NCBI GenBank assembly: GCA_039680625.1
Contig: JBDKSN010000167.1
Coordinates: 1-18,668, forward strand
DNA length: 18,668 nucleotides
From: JAAYDS01 sp039680625
GTDB taxonomy: Bacteria; Chloroflexota; Anaerolineae; UBA1429
Direction: 5' to 3'
Of the stretch, positions 1-8,209 are shown one piece after another (within the stretch, counting starts at the first letter, position 1; every line of letters begins with the position of its first letter). The notes under the pieces were generated by a model that worked only from the letters and a program-made list of their open reading frames with translations, was not told the DNA's origin and did not search any database. The translations under genes and the position numbers were made by a program.

Positions 1-1620
1 GTGCACCTCAGCGCCCTGGAGCGTTTGCGCGACCAACCCCGTGCTCGGTACATCGACGTGACGGCCATCACGCCCACGCCGCTCGGTGAGGGTAAGACCA
101 CGACCACGGTCGGCCTGTCGCAGGCACTGGGCAGCCAGTTTCACCAGCGCGTCTTCACTTGCATCCGCCAGCCGTCGATGGGCCCCACCTTTGGCATCAA
201 GGGCGGCGCGGCCGGTGGCGGCTATTCGCAGATCGTACCGATGGAGGATTTCAACCTGCACCTCACCGGCGACAACCACGCGGTAGGGGTGGCGCACAAC
301 CTAATGGCCTCGGCCGTCGACGCGCGGATGCTCCACGAGAGCAAACTCGGCGATCGCTCGCTGGCCGCCGCTGGCCTGCGCCGTTTGGACATCGACCCGG
401 CTTCGATCCAGATCAACCGTGTCGTCGATCTCGAAGACGCGCCGTTGCGCCAGATCCTCATCGGCCTGGGCGGAGACCGCAACGGCATCGAACGCCAGAC
501 GGGCTTTGACATCACCGTGGCTAGCGAGGTCATGGCCATCTTGGCGCTCTCGACCAGCGTGCAAGACATGCGCCAACGGCTGGGCCGGATCGTGGTGGCC
601 ACCAACAAGCGCGGCGAACCCATCACCACCGAGGACCTCGGCGTGGCCGGAGCCATGGCCGTGCTGCTCAAAGATGCACTGATGCCTAACTTGATGCAGA
701 CCCTCGAACACACGCCCGCCTTTGTACACGCCGGGCCTTTTGCCAACATCGCCCATGGCAACTCATCTTGCATGGCCGACCTGATGGCGACGCGGCTGGC
801 TGACTATGTGGTCACCGAGTCGGGCTTTGGCGCTGACATGGGCATGGAAAAGTTCTTTGACATCAAGTGCCGCGTCACCGGTCTGCAGCCCGACTGTGTC
901 GTGCTGGTGGCCACCGTGCGTGCACTCAAGATGCACGGCGGCTTGGGGCAAATCGTCCCCGGCAAGCCTCTCCCGCCCGAGTTGACCACCGAGAACCTCG
1001 AGTACCTGCAAAGGGGCTGCGCTAACCTACGAGCGAACATCGGCATTGCCCGCTTGTTTGGAGTGCCAGTGGTGGTGTGCATCAACCGCTTTGCCACCGA
1101 CACCGACGCCGAGATCGAGCTGATCCGCCGGACGGCGATCGAGGGCGGCGCTGAGGATGCTGTGCCCAGCGAGCACTGGGCCTACGGCGGCGCAGGCGCT
1201 CGCGACTTGGCCGAAGCGGTGATGCGCGCCTGCGAACTGCCCAAGCAACCCCGAATGCTCTATTCGCTCGACCTGCCCATCAAAGACAAAATCGAGCTGC
1301 TGGCCACCCAGGTGTATGGCGCTGACGGCGTAGACTATACACCCGAGGCCGAGGACAAGATCGCCCTGTTCACCCACCTCGGCTATGGCAACCTGCCCAT
1401 CTGCATGGCCAAGACGCATCTGTCGCTCTCGCACGACCCCACGCTCAAGGGCGTGCCCAAGGGCTGGCGGCTACCCATCCGCGACGTGCGCGCCAGCGTG
1501 GGCGCGGGCTTTGTCTATCCGCTTTGTGGCGACATGCGCACCATGCCCGGGCTGCCGCGGCGCCCAGCTTTCATGGATATGGACTTGGACGCCAACGGGC
1601 GGGTCAAGGGCCTGTTCTAG
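1..1620 (+). CDS. fhs: Formate--tetrahydrofolate ligase (5'-partial)
   Basis: This enzyme makes 10-formyl-tetrahydrofolate from formate, THF and ATP in the cytoplasmic one-carbon pathway, which is also the methyl branch of Wood-Ljungdahl metabolism. The nucleotide-binding segment VTAITPTPLGEGKTTTT lies at residues 20-36, followed by PSMGPTFGIKGGAAGGGYSQ, FANIAHGNSS, DYVVTESGFGADMG, ATVRALKMHGG and the C-terminal MPGLPRRPAFMDMD...GLF. In complete family members the GEGKT motif sits near residue 67; here it is at about 29. Roughly 40 N-terminal residues therefore lie before the window, and the GTG at base 1 is an internal valine, not a start. The segment after AHNLMASAVDARM is longer than in clostridial enzymes, as in other bacterial members. 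The gene ends in TAG and is followed by a strong hairpin shared with the convergent neighbour. Family assignment is very secure; whether it serves acetogenesis or purine/formyl-Met supply cannot be told from here. Confidence 0.97.
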   Translation: MHLSALERLRDQPRARYIDVTAITPTPLGEGKTTTTVGLSQALGSQFHQRVFTCIRQPSMGPTFGIKGGAAGGGYSQIVPMEDFNLHLTGDNHAVGVAHNLMASAVDARMLHESKLGDRSLAAAGLRRLDIDPASIQINRVVDLEDAPLRQILIGLGGDRNGIERQTGFDITVASEVMAILALSTSVQDMRQRLGRIVVATNKRGEPITTEDLGVAGAMAVLLKDALMPNLMQTLEHTPAFVHAGPFANIAHGNSSCMADLMATRLADYVVTESGFGADMGMEKFFDIKCRVTGLQPDCVVLVATVRALKMHGGLGQIVPGKPLPPELTTENLEYLQRGCANLRANIGIARLFGVPVVVCINRFATDTDAEIELIRRTAIEGGAEDAVPSEHWAYGGAGARDLAEAVMRACELPKQPRMLYSLDLPIKDKIELLATQVYGADGVDYTPEAEDKIALFTHLGYGNLPICMAKTHLSLSHDPTLKGVPKGWRLPIRDVRASVGAGFVYPLCGDMRTMPGLPRRPAFMDMDLDANGRVKGLF

Positions 1621-1636
1621 CCTCTGGATGGACAAA

Positions 1637-1670
1637 ACAGAGGCCAGACGGATGCCCGTCTGGCCTCTGT
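1637..1670. terminator. Perfect 15-bp hairpin between convergent genes
   Basis: The arms ACAGAGGCCAGACGG (1637-1651) and CCGTCTGGCCTCTGT (1656-1670) pair perfectly around a 4-nt loop. On the minus strand the stem is followed by TTTTGTCC, so it looks like an intrinsic terminator for the minus-strand gene that ends at 1682. On the plus strand there is no U-tract, but the hairpin begins 16 nt after the fhs stop and may stabilise or end that transcript too. Confidence 0.8.
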
Positions 1671-1681
1671 CAATGTCTCGT

Positions 1682-2473
1682 CTATAGCTCGCGGTCGTGG
1701 GCCAACCGATAGAGCCGGCTGCATAGCCATATGCTGACCGTGCAAAAACCCAGGTTGACCAACTCGGCGATGCCAAAGCCGGCCAACTGGGCCAGCCCGG
1801 GCACCACCACAGCGATGGTCGTGTGATAGATGACCGCAAAGCCAAACCAACGCTTTTGCTTCGAGACGAGGCTCTCCATCACCAACAAGGTCCAAGCCAA
1901 CTGGTGGGGCAAGGCCATCAGCCGCTCGACGGCCACCACCATCGGCTGGGTCCAATCGGTAGCCATGATGTCGCCCAGCTGGGCGGTCAGCGCGGTCGAA
2001 AGCGCCGGATTGGCGGCCAGCGTGTCGGGGAGGCCGACGATGTGCAGGGCGATATAGGCCAGCAGGTAGACAAAGGTCAGACCGGCAATGAGGAACATCG
2101 TCTCGACGGCGGCATAGCCCAGCCCAAAGCCCAGGCCATGCAGCCAGGTGAGCTTGAGTCCGCCACGGGGGAACAGGTAGCGAAAGCCGATCCATCGGCT
2201 GCCCTCTTCGACAACGGCCGTGCTCAGCGCCAGGGCCAACAACCAGACGAAGGCATGGGTGGGCGTTGTCAGCCGCTCGCCCAGCACCACATCTAGATAC
2301 ACGCTCAACGGCAGCCAGGTCAACAGCTGAAAGACCGTATAGGTCAGCGCGCCATAGACAAAGGGTAGCCAACGGATCGGCCCCCTGCGCCTGGCGACCA
2401 GCACCGCCGTCAGCGGCGCACCGACCTGGATCAGGAGCGAGATGGCAAAGGCGAAGAGCGTGCTTGTGCGCAC
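1682..2473 (-). CDS. YhfC-family intramembrane metalloprotease-like protein
   Basis: This is a polytopic membrane protein of about 263 residues with roughly six to seven hydrophobic segments. Conserved-looking polar positions sit in or beside membrane helices: VVEEGSRWIGFRYL at about residues 87-100, GYAAVETMF with a glutamate near 124, ALPHQLAWT with a histidine near 190, and VIYHTTIAV with a histidine near 217. This pattern of EE, E, H and H matches the YhfC/DUF2324 family, which is annotated as putative intramembrane metalloproteases related to the CPBP group; the substrate is unknown. The GTG start at 2473 is chosen because CGGAGG lies a few bases upstream and a promoter (TTGGCG-16-TATAAT) precedes it. 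An ATG 111 bases further upstream would lie upstream of that promoter. It is divergent from the ADP-ribosylglycohydrolase gene, and no partner operon gene is visible. Confidence 0.78.
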   Translation of the reverse strand: MRTSTLFAFAISLLIQVGAPLTAVLVARRRGPIRWLPFVYGALTYTVFQLLTWLPLSVYLDVVLGERLTTPTHAFVWLLALALSTAVVEEGSRWIGFRYLFPRGGLKLTWLHGLGFGLGYAAVETMFLIAGLTFVYLLAYIALHIVGLPDTLAANPALSTALTAQLGDIMATDWTQPMVVAVERLMALPHQLAWTLLVMESLVSKQKRWFGFAVIYHTTIAVVVPGLAQLAGFGIAELVNLGFCTVSIWLCSRLYRLAHDREL

Positions 2474-2506
2474 GGCGCCTCCGATCGATGGGCTGTGAGC
2501 GCCTGT

Positions 2507-2534
2507 ATTATAGCCCCCAGCGCCCGCTCGCCAA
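2507..2534 (-). promoter_or_regulatory. Promoter for the YhfC-like gene
   Basis: Read on the minus strand, TTGGCG (2534-2529), a 16-nt spacer and TATAAT (2512-2507) form a sigma70-type promoter. The expected transcript start is about 25 nt upstream of the GTG start, leaving room for the GGAGG site. Called by eye. Confidence 0.7.
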
Positions 2535-2587
2535 GGCACCGGCGACCGCGGCTGACGCGCCGATCCGCGCTCGTCCGCTCGCACCTC

Positions 2588-2616
2588 TTGCTCGGTTTGT
2601 GCCGCAGCGCTAGACT
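2588..2616 (+). promoter_or_regulatory. Promoter for the ADP-ribosylglycohydrolase gene
   Basis: TTGCTC (2588-2593), a 17-nt spacer and TAGACT (2611-2616) lie just upstream of the GGAGG site that precedes the GTG start at 2643. The same -10 word TAGACT, with the same 17-nt spacing, appears before hom and before the tRNA-Phe cluster in this window. Confidence 0.6.
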
Positions 2617-2642
2617 CGGAGCACTCTCCCCGGAGGTGTGCA

Positions 2643-4514
2643 GTGAAACTCTCTCTGGCGTATGATCGCTATCTCGATGCCATTTGGGGTGGCTGGATCG
2701 GCAAGTCGATCGGGGGCACGGTGGGCGCCCGTTTCGAGGGCTACAAGGGATGGATCGAGCTGGACCCGCGCGACCTGTTCCCTGAGACCATCCCCCCAAA
2801 CGATGACCTCGACCTGCAAATCTTGTGGTTGCACGTGTTAGAAGAGCGTGGTGCGGCGCTCACGTCCGACGACCTGGCTGCCGCCTGGCTTGAGCATTGC
2901 TGGTATCCCTTTAACGAATACGGCATCTTTCGCCGCAACTGGCAGTTGGGCATCCACCCGCCCGACTCGGGCCGTTACGGCAATGCGTTCTGGGAGACGG
3001 GCGAGGGTTGCCCCATCCGCTCCGAGATCTGGGGCTATGTCTTCCCCGGCGCGCCCGACCTGGCCGCTGCCTATGCGCAGCGCGACGGCCAACTCGACCA
3101 CACGGCCCAGTCGGTCGGCGCCGAGCGTATGCTCGCTGGCATGGCTGCGATGGCCTTTTTCGTCAGCGACCTGCGCCGCCTGCTGGCAATGAACCTGCAC
3201 TATTTGCCCGCCAACACGCCCATCGCCCGGCTGTGCCAGGCAGCTGTGGCGGCCTATGACGAGGGCCTGTCGCTGGCGGCGTCCCTCGAGCGATTGCTCA
3301 CTCTAGAGGGAGTGCCCGAGGCTTGCGATTCAAAGATCAATGTGCCCTTCACCTTGCTGGCGCTGCTCTATGGCCACGGCGACCTGCTCGAGACCCTGCT
3401 CTGCGCTCTGCATTGCGGCTATGACACCGACTGCACCCTGGCCACCGCCGGCGCCCTGGTCGGGCAGATACTGGGCGCGGCGCACATCCCTGCAGCGCTC
3501 CAGGAGCCGATCGGCGACCAGCTCGTGATGGGCATTGCCTATCGCCGCCCCGAGATGACGCTCCACGCGCTCGCCCGCGACACAGCGCGCATTGGGGCGC
3601 TGTTCACCGACCAGCTCAACGGCGCCTGCGTGCTCACCGACCGGCCGGCGCTTGCGCCCCTGCCGCAGGTCGAGCCTGCACCGACGATCGCCGTGCGCTA
3701 TCACGGCCTGCCCTGCGCCGCGCCCGGCGACACGGTGGCCGTCGATGTGCAGGTCTCGGGCGCGCCAGCCGCGCCACAGACATTGACCATCACGCCCCCA
3801 CCGGGCTGGGCCTGCCTCCCCAACAGCGGGCACATCTCGGCGGCGCAGCCCACGGTCACCTGCCAGCTCTACCTGGCCCCGGATGTGCCCTCGCTAGCGC
3901 AGGCCAACCTGTTCACCGCTCGCCTGGGTGAGCAGAGCTATACGTTTGGCGTGGCCGGCGAGGGACTCTATCGCTTCTTGGGGGTCTATTTCGAGCCGTT
4001 GCCGCCTGAGGGCGATGCCTTGGCCGCTCGGCGACGGATGAATCATCACTTTGTCACCTGGGGCAAGGACTATGCCGCGGGCGCCGACCCCGACGCGTTG
4101 TTCGCTCACTGGTCGCAGGTGCTGGGTCGGCCTGCCGTGCTGGCGGCGCGCGAGAACGAGCTGGACCTCACCCAGATGACCGGGCTGCGAGGCGCCTGTG
4201 TAGCCTATTTCGACCGCACCGTCCTCTCGCCCGATGAGCGCGACGTGTACCTAGTGATCGGCAACACCGACGCCTTTCGTCTGCGCCTCAACGGCATCGA
4301 GCTAGCCGCCGTGGACGAACGAGTGGCCTGGTCGCCCTTCAACACCATCGTGCCCGCCCATCTGCGCGCGGGCGCCAACCGCCTCTGGCTCGAGCTGGTG
4401 CGACGCGGAGACGAGATGCGCTTTACTCTGGGCATCCGCCAGAGTGGCCCGCGCGGCAGAAACGGCCACGATTGGTGCACCGAACTGGCCGATGCCAACC
4501 CGCTGACGGGCTGA
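2643..4514 (+). CDS. ADP-ribosylglycohydrolase-family protein with C-terminal beta-rich extension
   Basis: The first ~325 residues look like the all-helical ADP-ribosylglycohydrolase fold. They show GGWIGKSIGGTVGARFEG near the start, PNDDLDLQ at about 52-59 in the place of the family's metal-binding TDDT motif, and HCGYDTDCTLATAGALVGQILGA at 258-280 carrying the second metal-binding DxD. Family members remove ADP-ribose from proteins or small molecules or act on related N-glycosides; the substrate here is unknown. Residues ~345-623 form a beta-rich region starting with an Ig-like stretch (IAVRYHGLPCAAPGDTVAVDVQV...), roughly doubling the usual ~300-aa length. No signal peptide is seen. The GTG start at 2643 follows GGAGG by 7 nt and has its own promoter. 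It is single, divergent from the YhfC-like gene, and ends at a bidirectional terminator. Confidence 0.82.
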   Translation: MKLSLAYDRYLDAIWGGWIGKSIGGTVGARFEGYKGWIELDPRDLFPETIPPNDDLDLQILWLHVLEERGAALTSDDLAAAWLEHCWYPFNEYGIFRRNWQLGIHPPDSGRYGNAFWETGEGCPIRSEIWGYVFPGAPDLAAAYAQRDGQLDHTAQSVGAERMLAGMAAMAFFVSDLRRLLAMNLHYLPANTPIARLCQAAVAAYDEGLSLAASLERLLTLEGVPEACDSKINVPFTLLALLYGHGDLLETLLCALHCGYDTDCTLATAGALVGQILGAAHIPAALQEPIGDQLVMGIAYRRPEMTLHALARDTARIGALFTDQLNGACVLTDRPALAPLPQVEPAPTIAVRYHGLPCAAPGDTVAVDVQVSGAPAAPQTLTITPPPGWACLPNSGHISAAQPTVTCQLYLAPDVPSLAQANLFTARLGEQSYTFGVAGEGLYRFLGVYFEPLPPEGDALAARRRMNHHFVTWGKDYAAGADPDALFAHWSQVLGRPAVLAARENELDLTQMTGLRGACVAYFDRTVLSPDERDVYLVIGNTDAFRLRLNGIELAAVDERVAWSPFNTIVPAHLRAGANRLWLELVRRGDEMRFTLGIRQSGPRGRNGHDWCTELADANPLTG

Positions 4515-4533
4515 ACAGACCGTGAACAAAGAA

Positions 4534-4562
4534 CGAGGGGGCTGCCCAAGGCAACCCCCTCG
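4534..4562. terminator. Convergent terminator hairpin
   Basis: CGAGGGGGCTGCC (4534-4546) and GGCAACCCCCTCG (4550-4562) pair around a 3-nt loop. The single imperfect position is a U-G wobble when transcribed from the minus strand, and there the stem is followed by TTCTTTG. It sits between the ADP-ribosylglycohydrolase gene and the end of the chaperonin/Asp-box operon, and probably ends the latter. Confidence 0.75.
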
Positions 4563-4580
4563 CCAGATCTCGACGAATCG

Positions 4581-6470
4581 CTAGAGAGGCAGTTTCCAGA
4601 CGAGGCCGCCCAGGCTCAGCGCATACAGTGCGCTCGCGCCATCACCATCATCCTCCACGTACACCACACTGATCAGGCTCTCTGAGCCCAACCCCGGCGA
4701 GAAGCGCTCCCAAGTGCGGCCAGCGTCGATCGACTGATAGATGCCGTTGCCCGTGGCGACATAGATCACGCCGTCGCCATCGAGCTCACCCAAGACGAGC
4801 ACACCCAAGGCATTGGCGCCATTCGGGTCGACCTTGGTGCTGATCCAGACGTCTTTGGCGCGCCGCAGAGGCCGCAAGCAGTAGGGGCCGGTGACCAATA
4901 CGGCCTGGTTGGCCACGTCGTCGATCACGCCGCAGGGCATGGCGATGTCGATCCAGCGCGCATCGGTGACCTGAGTGGTGAGCTGACGCCAATCGGCGCC
5001 GGCGTTCGTCGAACGCCACAGCACCACCCGCGGCTGCTGATTGGCCGTCTCGCCTTGCGCCGAACCTAGGTAGACAGTGTGGTCATGGGCAAACGCGGGC
5101 GACACCGCGATCGCCAAGATCTCTTGGTTCGGGCAAGGAGTGGCCACCGACGCCCAGTTGCGGCCACCATCGCTGGTGGTGAATAGCGCGCCCTCGTTGG
5201 TACCCGCCCAGCCAGTGAGGCCATCGGGGGCCATGCCCAGCGCTTGAACACCCCGTAGGCTCAACGTGGTGACCCACCCGGAGCCGTCTTCGCTGCGCAA
5301 GATGCCCTGGCCTTGTGTGCCCACCAGCAGCGCGCCGCCAGGCAACACGGCCATCGTGGTGATCGGGGCATACTCTTCAAGGCCGGGCAGCGGCCGCCAC
5401 TGCATATCACGAGGATCGGCGACCCAGATGCCCTCCTGCGGCCCCAAGGCATACAGCAGGCCCTCGGCCGCGATCAGTCGGGCGAAACCGCGTGCGGTGA
5501 TGCCTTTGCCCGCGGGCGTCCAGGTCAGTCCCCCATCGGTCGAGCGATAGATGCCGGCGTTGTGCAGCCCAGCGAGCAGCACCTGGTCGTCTCCACTGAG
5601 GGCCAGCACCACGCCGGGCAACTCGGCGGCCAGCGTCCAGCTCGACCCACGATCGGAGGAGCGATAGATGCCATTGCTCACGCCAGCGAGCAATACGCCA
5701 CTCTCTGCCCAATCCGCCGCAGGCCACAGGCAGTTCACCGGACCTTGGCCCAGCTGCTCGACGAGCACATCCCAACTGCGGCCACCGTCCTCAGACACCC
5801 ACAGCGCGCCACCCTCGGTGCCCGCATACACGGTCTCATCGCGGGCATAGTCCGGGCTGACCAAGAGCACGGCCACCGGGTCCTCATCGGTGAGGAGTTC
5901 GGTCTCGCGCCAGGCGCGACCGCCGTTACGCGAGATGAACACCCCTCCGGGGGTAGCAGCGAACATCACCTCGCGCTCTGACCAATCGGGGGCTACCGCC
6001 AAGGCCAGCACGCTGCTGTCATCGAGGCCAAAGCTCGACTCTTCCCACACGTCGCCCGAGCTGCGCGACACCAACAACCCACCGCCATCGGTGGCCGCAA
6101 AGACGGTGCCGTCTTGGCCAAAATTCGGCGAGGCGACCAGGGCGGTCACCGTAGCGCGGCCCTCACTGGGTACGCGCCCCTGTTCCCACGTCTGGCCATG
6201 ATCGAAAGAAGAGAACAGTCCGCCGCCGAGTGCGCCGGCGAACAGCGCCCCGTTGTTGGCCACCGTGACCGCGCTGATCATGGGGGTGGAGAGCCCCGAG
6301 AGGCGCTGCTTCCACGTCTCAGCATCTCGGCTGACGTATACGCCACAGCCCGTGACCGCCCAGTACCAGTGCACATCTCCCTTGGCATACACAGCCAGGC
6401 CAAACACGGTGCCGCCGTCGGTGATCGGGCCAAGATTGCTCCAAACGCTTTCTTGCACGCTGGTGGTCAT
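4581..6470 (-). CDS. Asp-box (BNR) repeat beta-propeller-like protein, coupled to the chaperonin paralogue
   Basis: This 629-residue protein has about eleven Asp-box motifs of the S-x-D-x-G-x-T-W type. They are at residues 47-53 (SRDAETW), 88-95, 135-142, 180-187, 226-233 (SEDGGRSW), 271-278, 310-317 (STDGGLTW), 393-399, 432-439, 487-494 and 580-587. Each follows a strand like GTVFAATDGGGLLVS, the arrangement of sialidase/sortilin-type propellers and YCF48-like assembly factors. The regular ~45-residue spacing in the first half suggests one or two propellers. There is no signal peptide or membrane segment, which is unusual because many such proteins are exported. The ATG overlaps the upstream chaperonin stop (ATGA), implying translational coupling; a GGAG lies 11 nt upstream. 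No sialidase catalytic set is evident, so an enzymatic function is not claimed. Confidence 0.8.
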   Translation of the reverse strand: MTTSVQESVWSNLGPITDGGTVFGLAVYAKGDVHWYWAVTGCGVYVSRDAETWKQRLSGLSTPMISAVTVANNGALFAGALGGGLFSSFDHGQTWEQGRVPSEGRATVTALVASPNFGQDGTVFAATDGGGLLVSRSSGDVWEESSFGLDDSSVLALAVAPDWSEREVMFAATPGGVFISRNGGRAWRETELLTDEDPVAVLLVSPDYARDETVYAGTEGGALWVSEDGGRSWDVLVEQLGQGPVNCLWPAADWAESGVLLAGVSNGIYRSSDRGSSWTLAAELPGVVLALSGDDQVLLAGLHNAGIYRSTDGGLTWTPAGKGITARGFARLIAAEGLLYALGPQEGIWVADPRDMQWRPLPGLEEYAPITTMAVLPGGALLVGTQGQGILRSEDGSGWVTTLSLRGVQALGMAPDGLTGWAGTNEGALFTTSDGGRNWASVATPCPNQEILAIAVSPAFAHDHTVYLGSAQGETANQQPRVVLWRSTNAGADWRQLTTQVTDARWIDIAMPCGVIDDVANQAVLVTGPYCLRPLRRAKDVWISTKVDPNGANALGVLVLGELDGDGVIYVATGNGIYQSIDAGRTWERFSPGLGSESLISVVYVEDDGDGASALYALSLGGLVWKLPL

Positions 6471-8068
6471 GGCGTAAAACTCTCCTGGGGTTTGCGATGA
6501 AGGACGAGGGCATCGGTAGTCAGCAACATGACGGCCCCACTGACCCCTTGTTGCAGCGCGCGCTTGGCCACTACCGCAGCGTCGGCGATGCCGAGCTCGA
6601 TCATAGGGCCATAACGTTCGTTCATGACGTCATAGCCATAGCCCACGCCTAGACGCTCGCTCTCGGCGATCACGAGCGGAGGGTGTAGACCAGCATTGCC
6701 GGCGATGCGGCGCATGGGCTCTTCGAGCACACGCGCGAGCACCTGCACGCCCAAGCGCTCATCCCCCTCGGCCTCGACGGTCTCTAGCGCGGGGATGCAG
6801 GCGAGATAGGCGGCGCCGCCGCCGGGCACAATGCCCGCTTCCATCGCCGCGTCGACGGCGTGCATGGCCTCTTCGGCTCGCTCGGTGAGCGCCTTGCGCT
6901 CCTGGCTGGTGAGGGCGCCGATGCGCAACTCGCCGATGCCCCCGGAAAAGTGCTTGAGCAGCGTGCGCAGAGTGGCACGTTCTTCCGGATCGTGCGAAGC
7001 GCGGAGCCTGGCGCGCAGTTCGCGGCGACGCTCTTCGCACAAGGTCCGATCGCCACGGCCGCCGGCGATGGTAAAGGTCTCGCGGGTGACCGTCACTCGG
7101 CTAGCACGGCCCATATCGCTCAAGCGCACGTCCATCTCAGACCAGCCGTGCTTGTCATCGAGAAAAGTGGCGCCCGTGAGGAGGGCGATGTTTTGAAAGG
7201 TGCCGGAGCGTTCTTCACCCACGGGCTTTAGGCTGGCGGCGCAAGAGGTGATAATGCCCTGCTCGTTGTTGGCCACCAACATGCTGAGCGCCTTATCGCT
7301 CATGCCACGTACGGCAAAGAACACCGACTTGCCGCCCGCCTTGATCACCTGTTCGAGGATCTGCTGGATGGCCTCGGTGCTTTCGAAGCGGATCTCACCG
7401 ACCACGATGTAGGGGTCGTCCAGCACGGCCACGTGTCGATCCTGGTCGGTGATGAGGTAGGGCGAGAGATAGCCCCCACGAAACCGCGCGCCATCGCGAT
7501 AGACGCGGTCGTGGTAGGTAGCGATGTAAGGCTCGATGACGATGGCGGCATCTTCACCCAACACATCGTACAGCTCGCCCAAGAGTTTGCCGATCTCGGC
7601 GTCGCCGATGGCGGCAGTGGCCACGGCTGCGATGCGCTCTTCGCCTTGAAGCGGCATGGCAAGGCGCTCTAGCTCGGCCAGGGCCACAGCCAGGCCCTTT
7701 TCGATGCCCCGACGCAGTATCATGGCGTTGGCGCCGGCAGCGATGAGTTTTTGCATCTCACGAGCGGTGGCTTGGGCGATGACGGCGGTGGTGGCGCTGC
7801 CGTCTCCAACCGCTTGACGCATGTGCCAGACGATGTGGCGCATCATCATCGCGCCCACATTCTCACTGCGGTCAGGCAGCTGGAGCACGCGCCGAGCAAT
7901 CGTTGCGGCATCGTTCAAGAGCTCGGTCTCGTTCGTGCCTTCGCGCTGGTTCGCGATGTGCCCGCCAATCGGCCCCAGAGTCAGCGATAGCAGCCGACCC
8001 AGAGAGTCAAAGCCACGCAGCATGCTGACTCGACATTCTTCCCCAAGAAGCAGGTCAGGTTTGGGCAT
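6467..8068 (-). CDS. Divergent GroEL/Cpn60 chaperonin paralogue
   Basis: The 533-residue protein aligns with group I chaperonin over its whole length. The family landmarks are RVSMLRGFDSLGRLLSLTLGP (13-33), ENVGAMM (69-75), GDGSATT (88-94), FRGGYLSPYLI (196-206), ALSMLVANNEQGII (260-273) and AGIVPGGGAAYL (411-422). Compared with E. coli GroEL, Asp52 and Asp87 are kept (D53, D89), but the ATP-hydrolysis Asp398 is replaced by Glu (E400), Lys51 by Asn, Thr90 by Ala and Asn479 by Asp. The KAPGFGDRRK segment is replaced by LKPVGEERSG, and the C-terminal Gly-Gly-Met tail is absent. No groES lies nearby and no CIRCE element precedes it. It therefore looks like a specialised paralogue, not the housekeeping GroEL. 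The start is supported by GAGGT 6 nt upstream and a promoter; it is the first gene of an operon with the Asp-box protein. Confidence 0.88.
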   Translation of the reverse strand: MPKPDLLLGEECRVSMLRGFDSLGRLLSLTLGPIGGHIANQREGTNETELLNDAATIARRVLQLPDRSENVGAMMMRHIVWHMRQAVGDGSATTAVIAQATAREMQKLIAAGANAMILRRGIEKGLAVALAELERLAMPLQGEERIAAVATAAIGDAEIGKLLGELYDVLGEDAAIVIEPYIATYHDRVYRDGARFRGGYLSPYLITDQDRHVAVLDDPYIVVGEIRFESTEAIQQILEQVIKAGGKSVFFAVRGMSDKALSMLVANNEQGIITSCAASLKPVGEERSGTFQNIALLTGATFLDDKHGWSEMDVRLSDMGRASRVTVTRETFTIAGGRGDRTLCEERRRELRARLRASHDPEERATLRTLLKHFSGGIGELRIGALTSQERKALTERAEEAMHAVDAAMEAGIVPGGGAAYLACIPALETVEAEGDERLGVQVLARVLEEPMRRIAGNAGLHPPLVIAESERLGVGYGYDVMNERYGPMIELGIADAAVVAKRALQQGVSGAVMLLTTDALVLHRKPQESFTP

Positions 8069-8122
8069 AGAGCGACCTCGTTGTTGCCTCCTTGAACTGA
8101 TCTGACGCCGAGCCTAGGCGCG

Positions 8123-8151
8123 AGTATACCATCATTGACGGGGTGCACCAA
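8123..8151 (-). promoter_or_regulatory. Promoter of the chaperonin/Asp-box operon
   Basis: On the minus strand TTGGTG (8151-8146), a 17-nt spacer and TATACT (8128-8123), with an extended TGG before the -10, lie about 55 nt upstream of the chaperonin start. The hexamer CCTAGG occurs on both sides of it (8113-8118 and 8152-8157), which could be an operator pair. No CIRCE inverted repeat is visible. Confidence 0.65.
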
Positions 8152-8203
8152 CCTAGGCAAAAACGCTTAGAGGATCGAGCTACACGGGGAGGGCAATCTC
8201 GAC

Positions 8204-8209
8204 TATAAT
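8204..8209 (+). promoter_or_regulatory. -10 element for the selenoprotein gene
   Basis: A perfect TATAAT lies 34 nt upstream of the first ATG codon. No good -35 is present at 16-18 nt (TACACG is the best), so the promoter may be weak or depend on an activator. It is back-to-back with the chaperonin promoter and does not overlap it. Confidence 0.5.

Noticed and set aside
1..60. GTG at base 1 as the true fhs start
   Set aside because: The family has about 40 more residues before this point, and the first residues align to an internal segment.
5313..5981. 222-codon plus-strand frame inside the Asp-box gene
   Set aside because: Shadow of the minus-strand repeat protein, whose Asp-box periodicity clearly defines the real frame.
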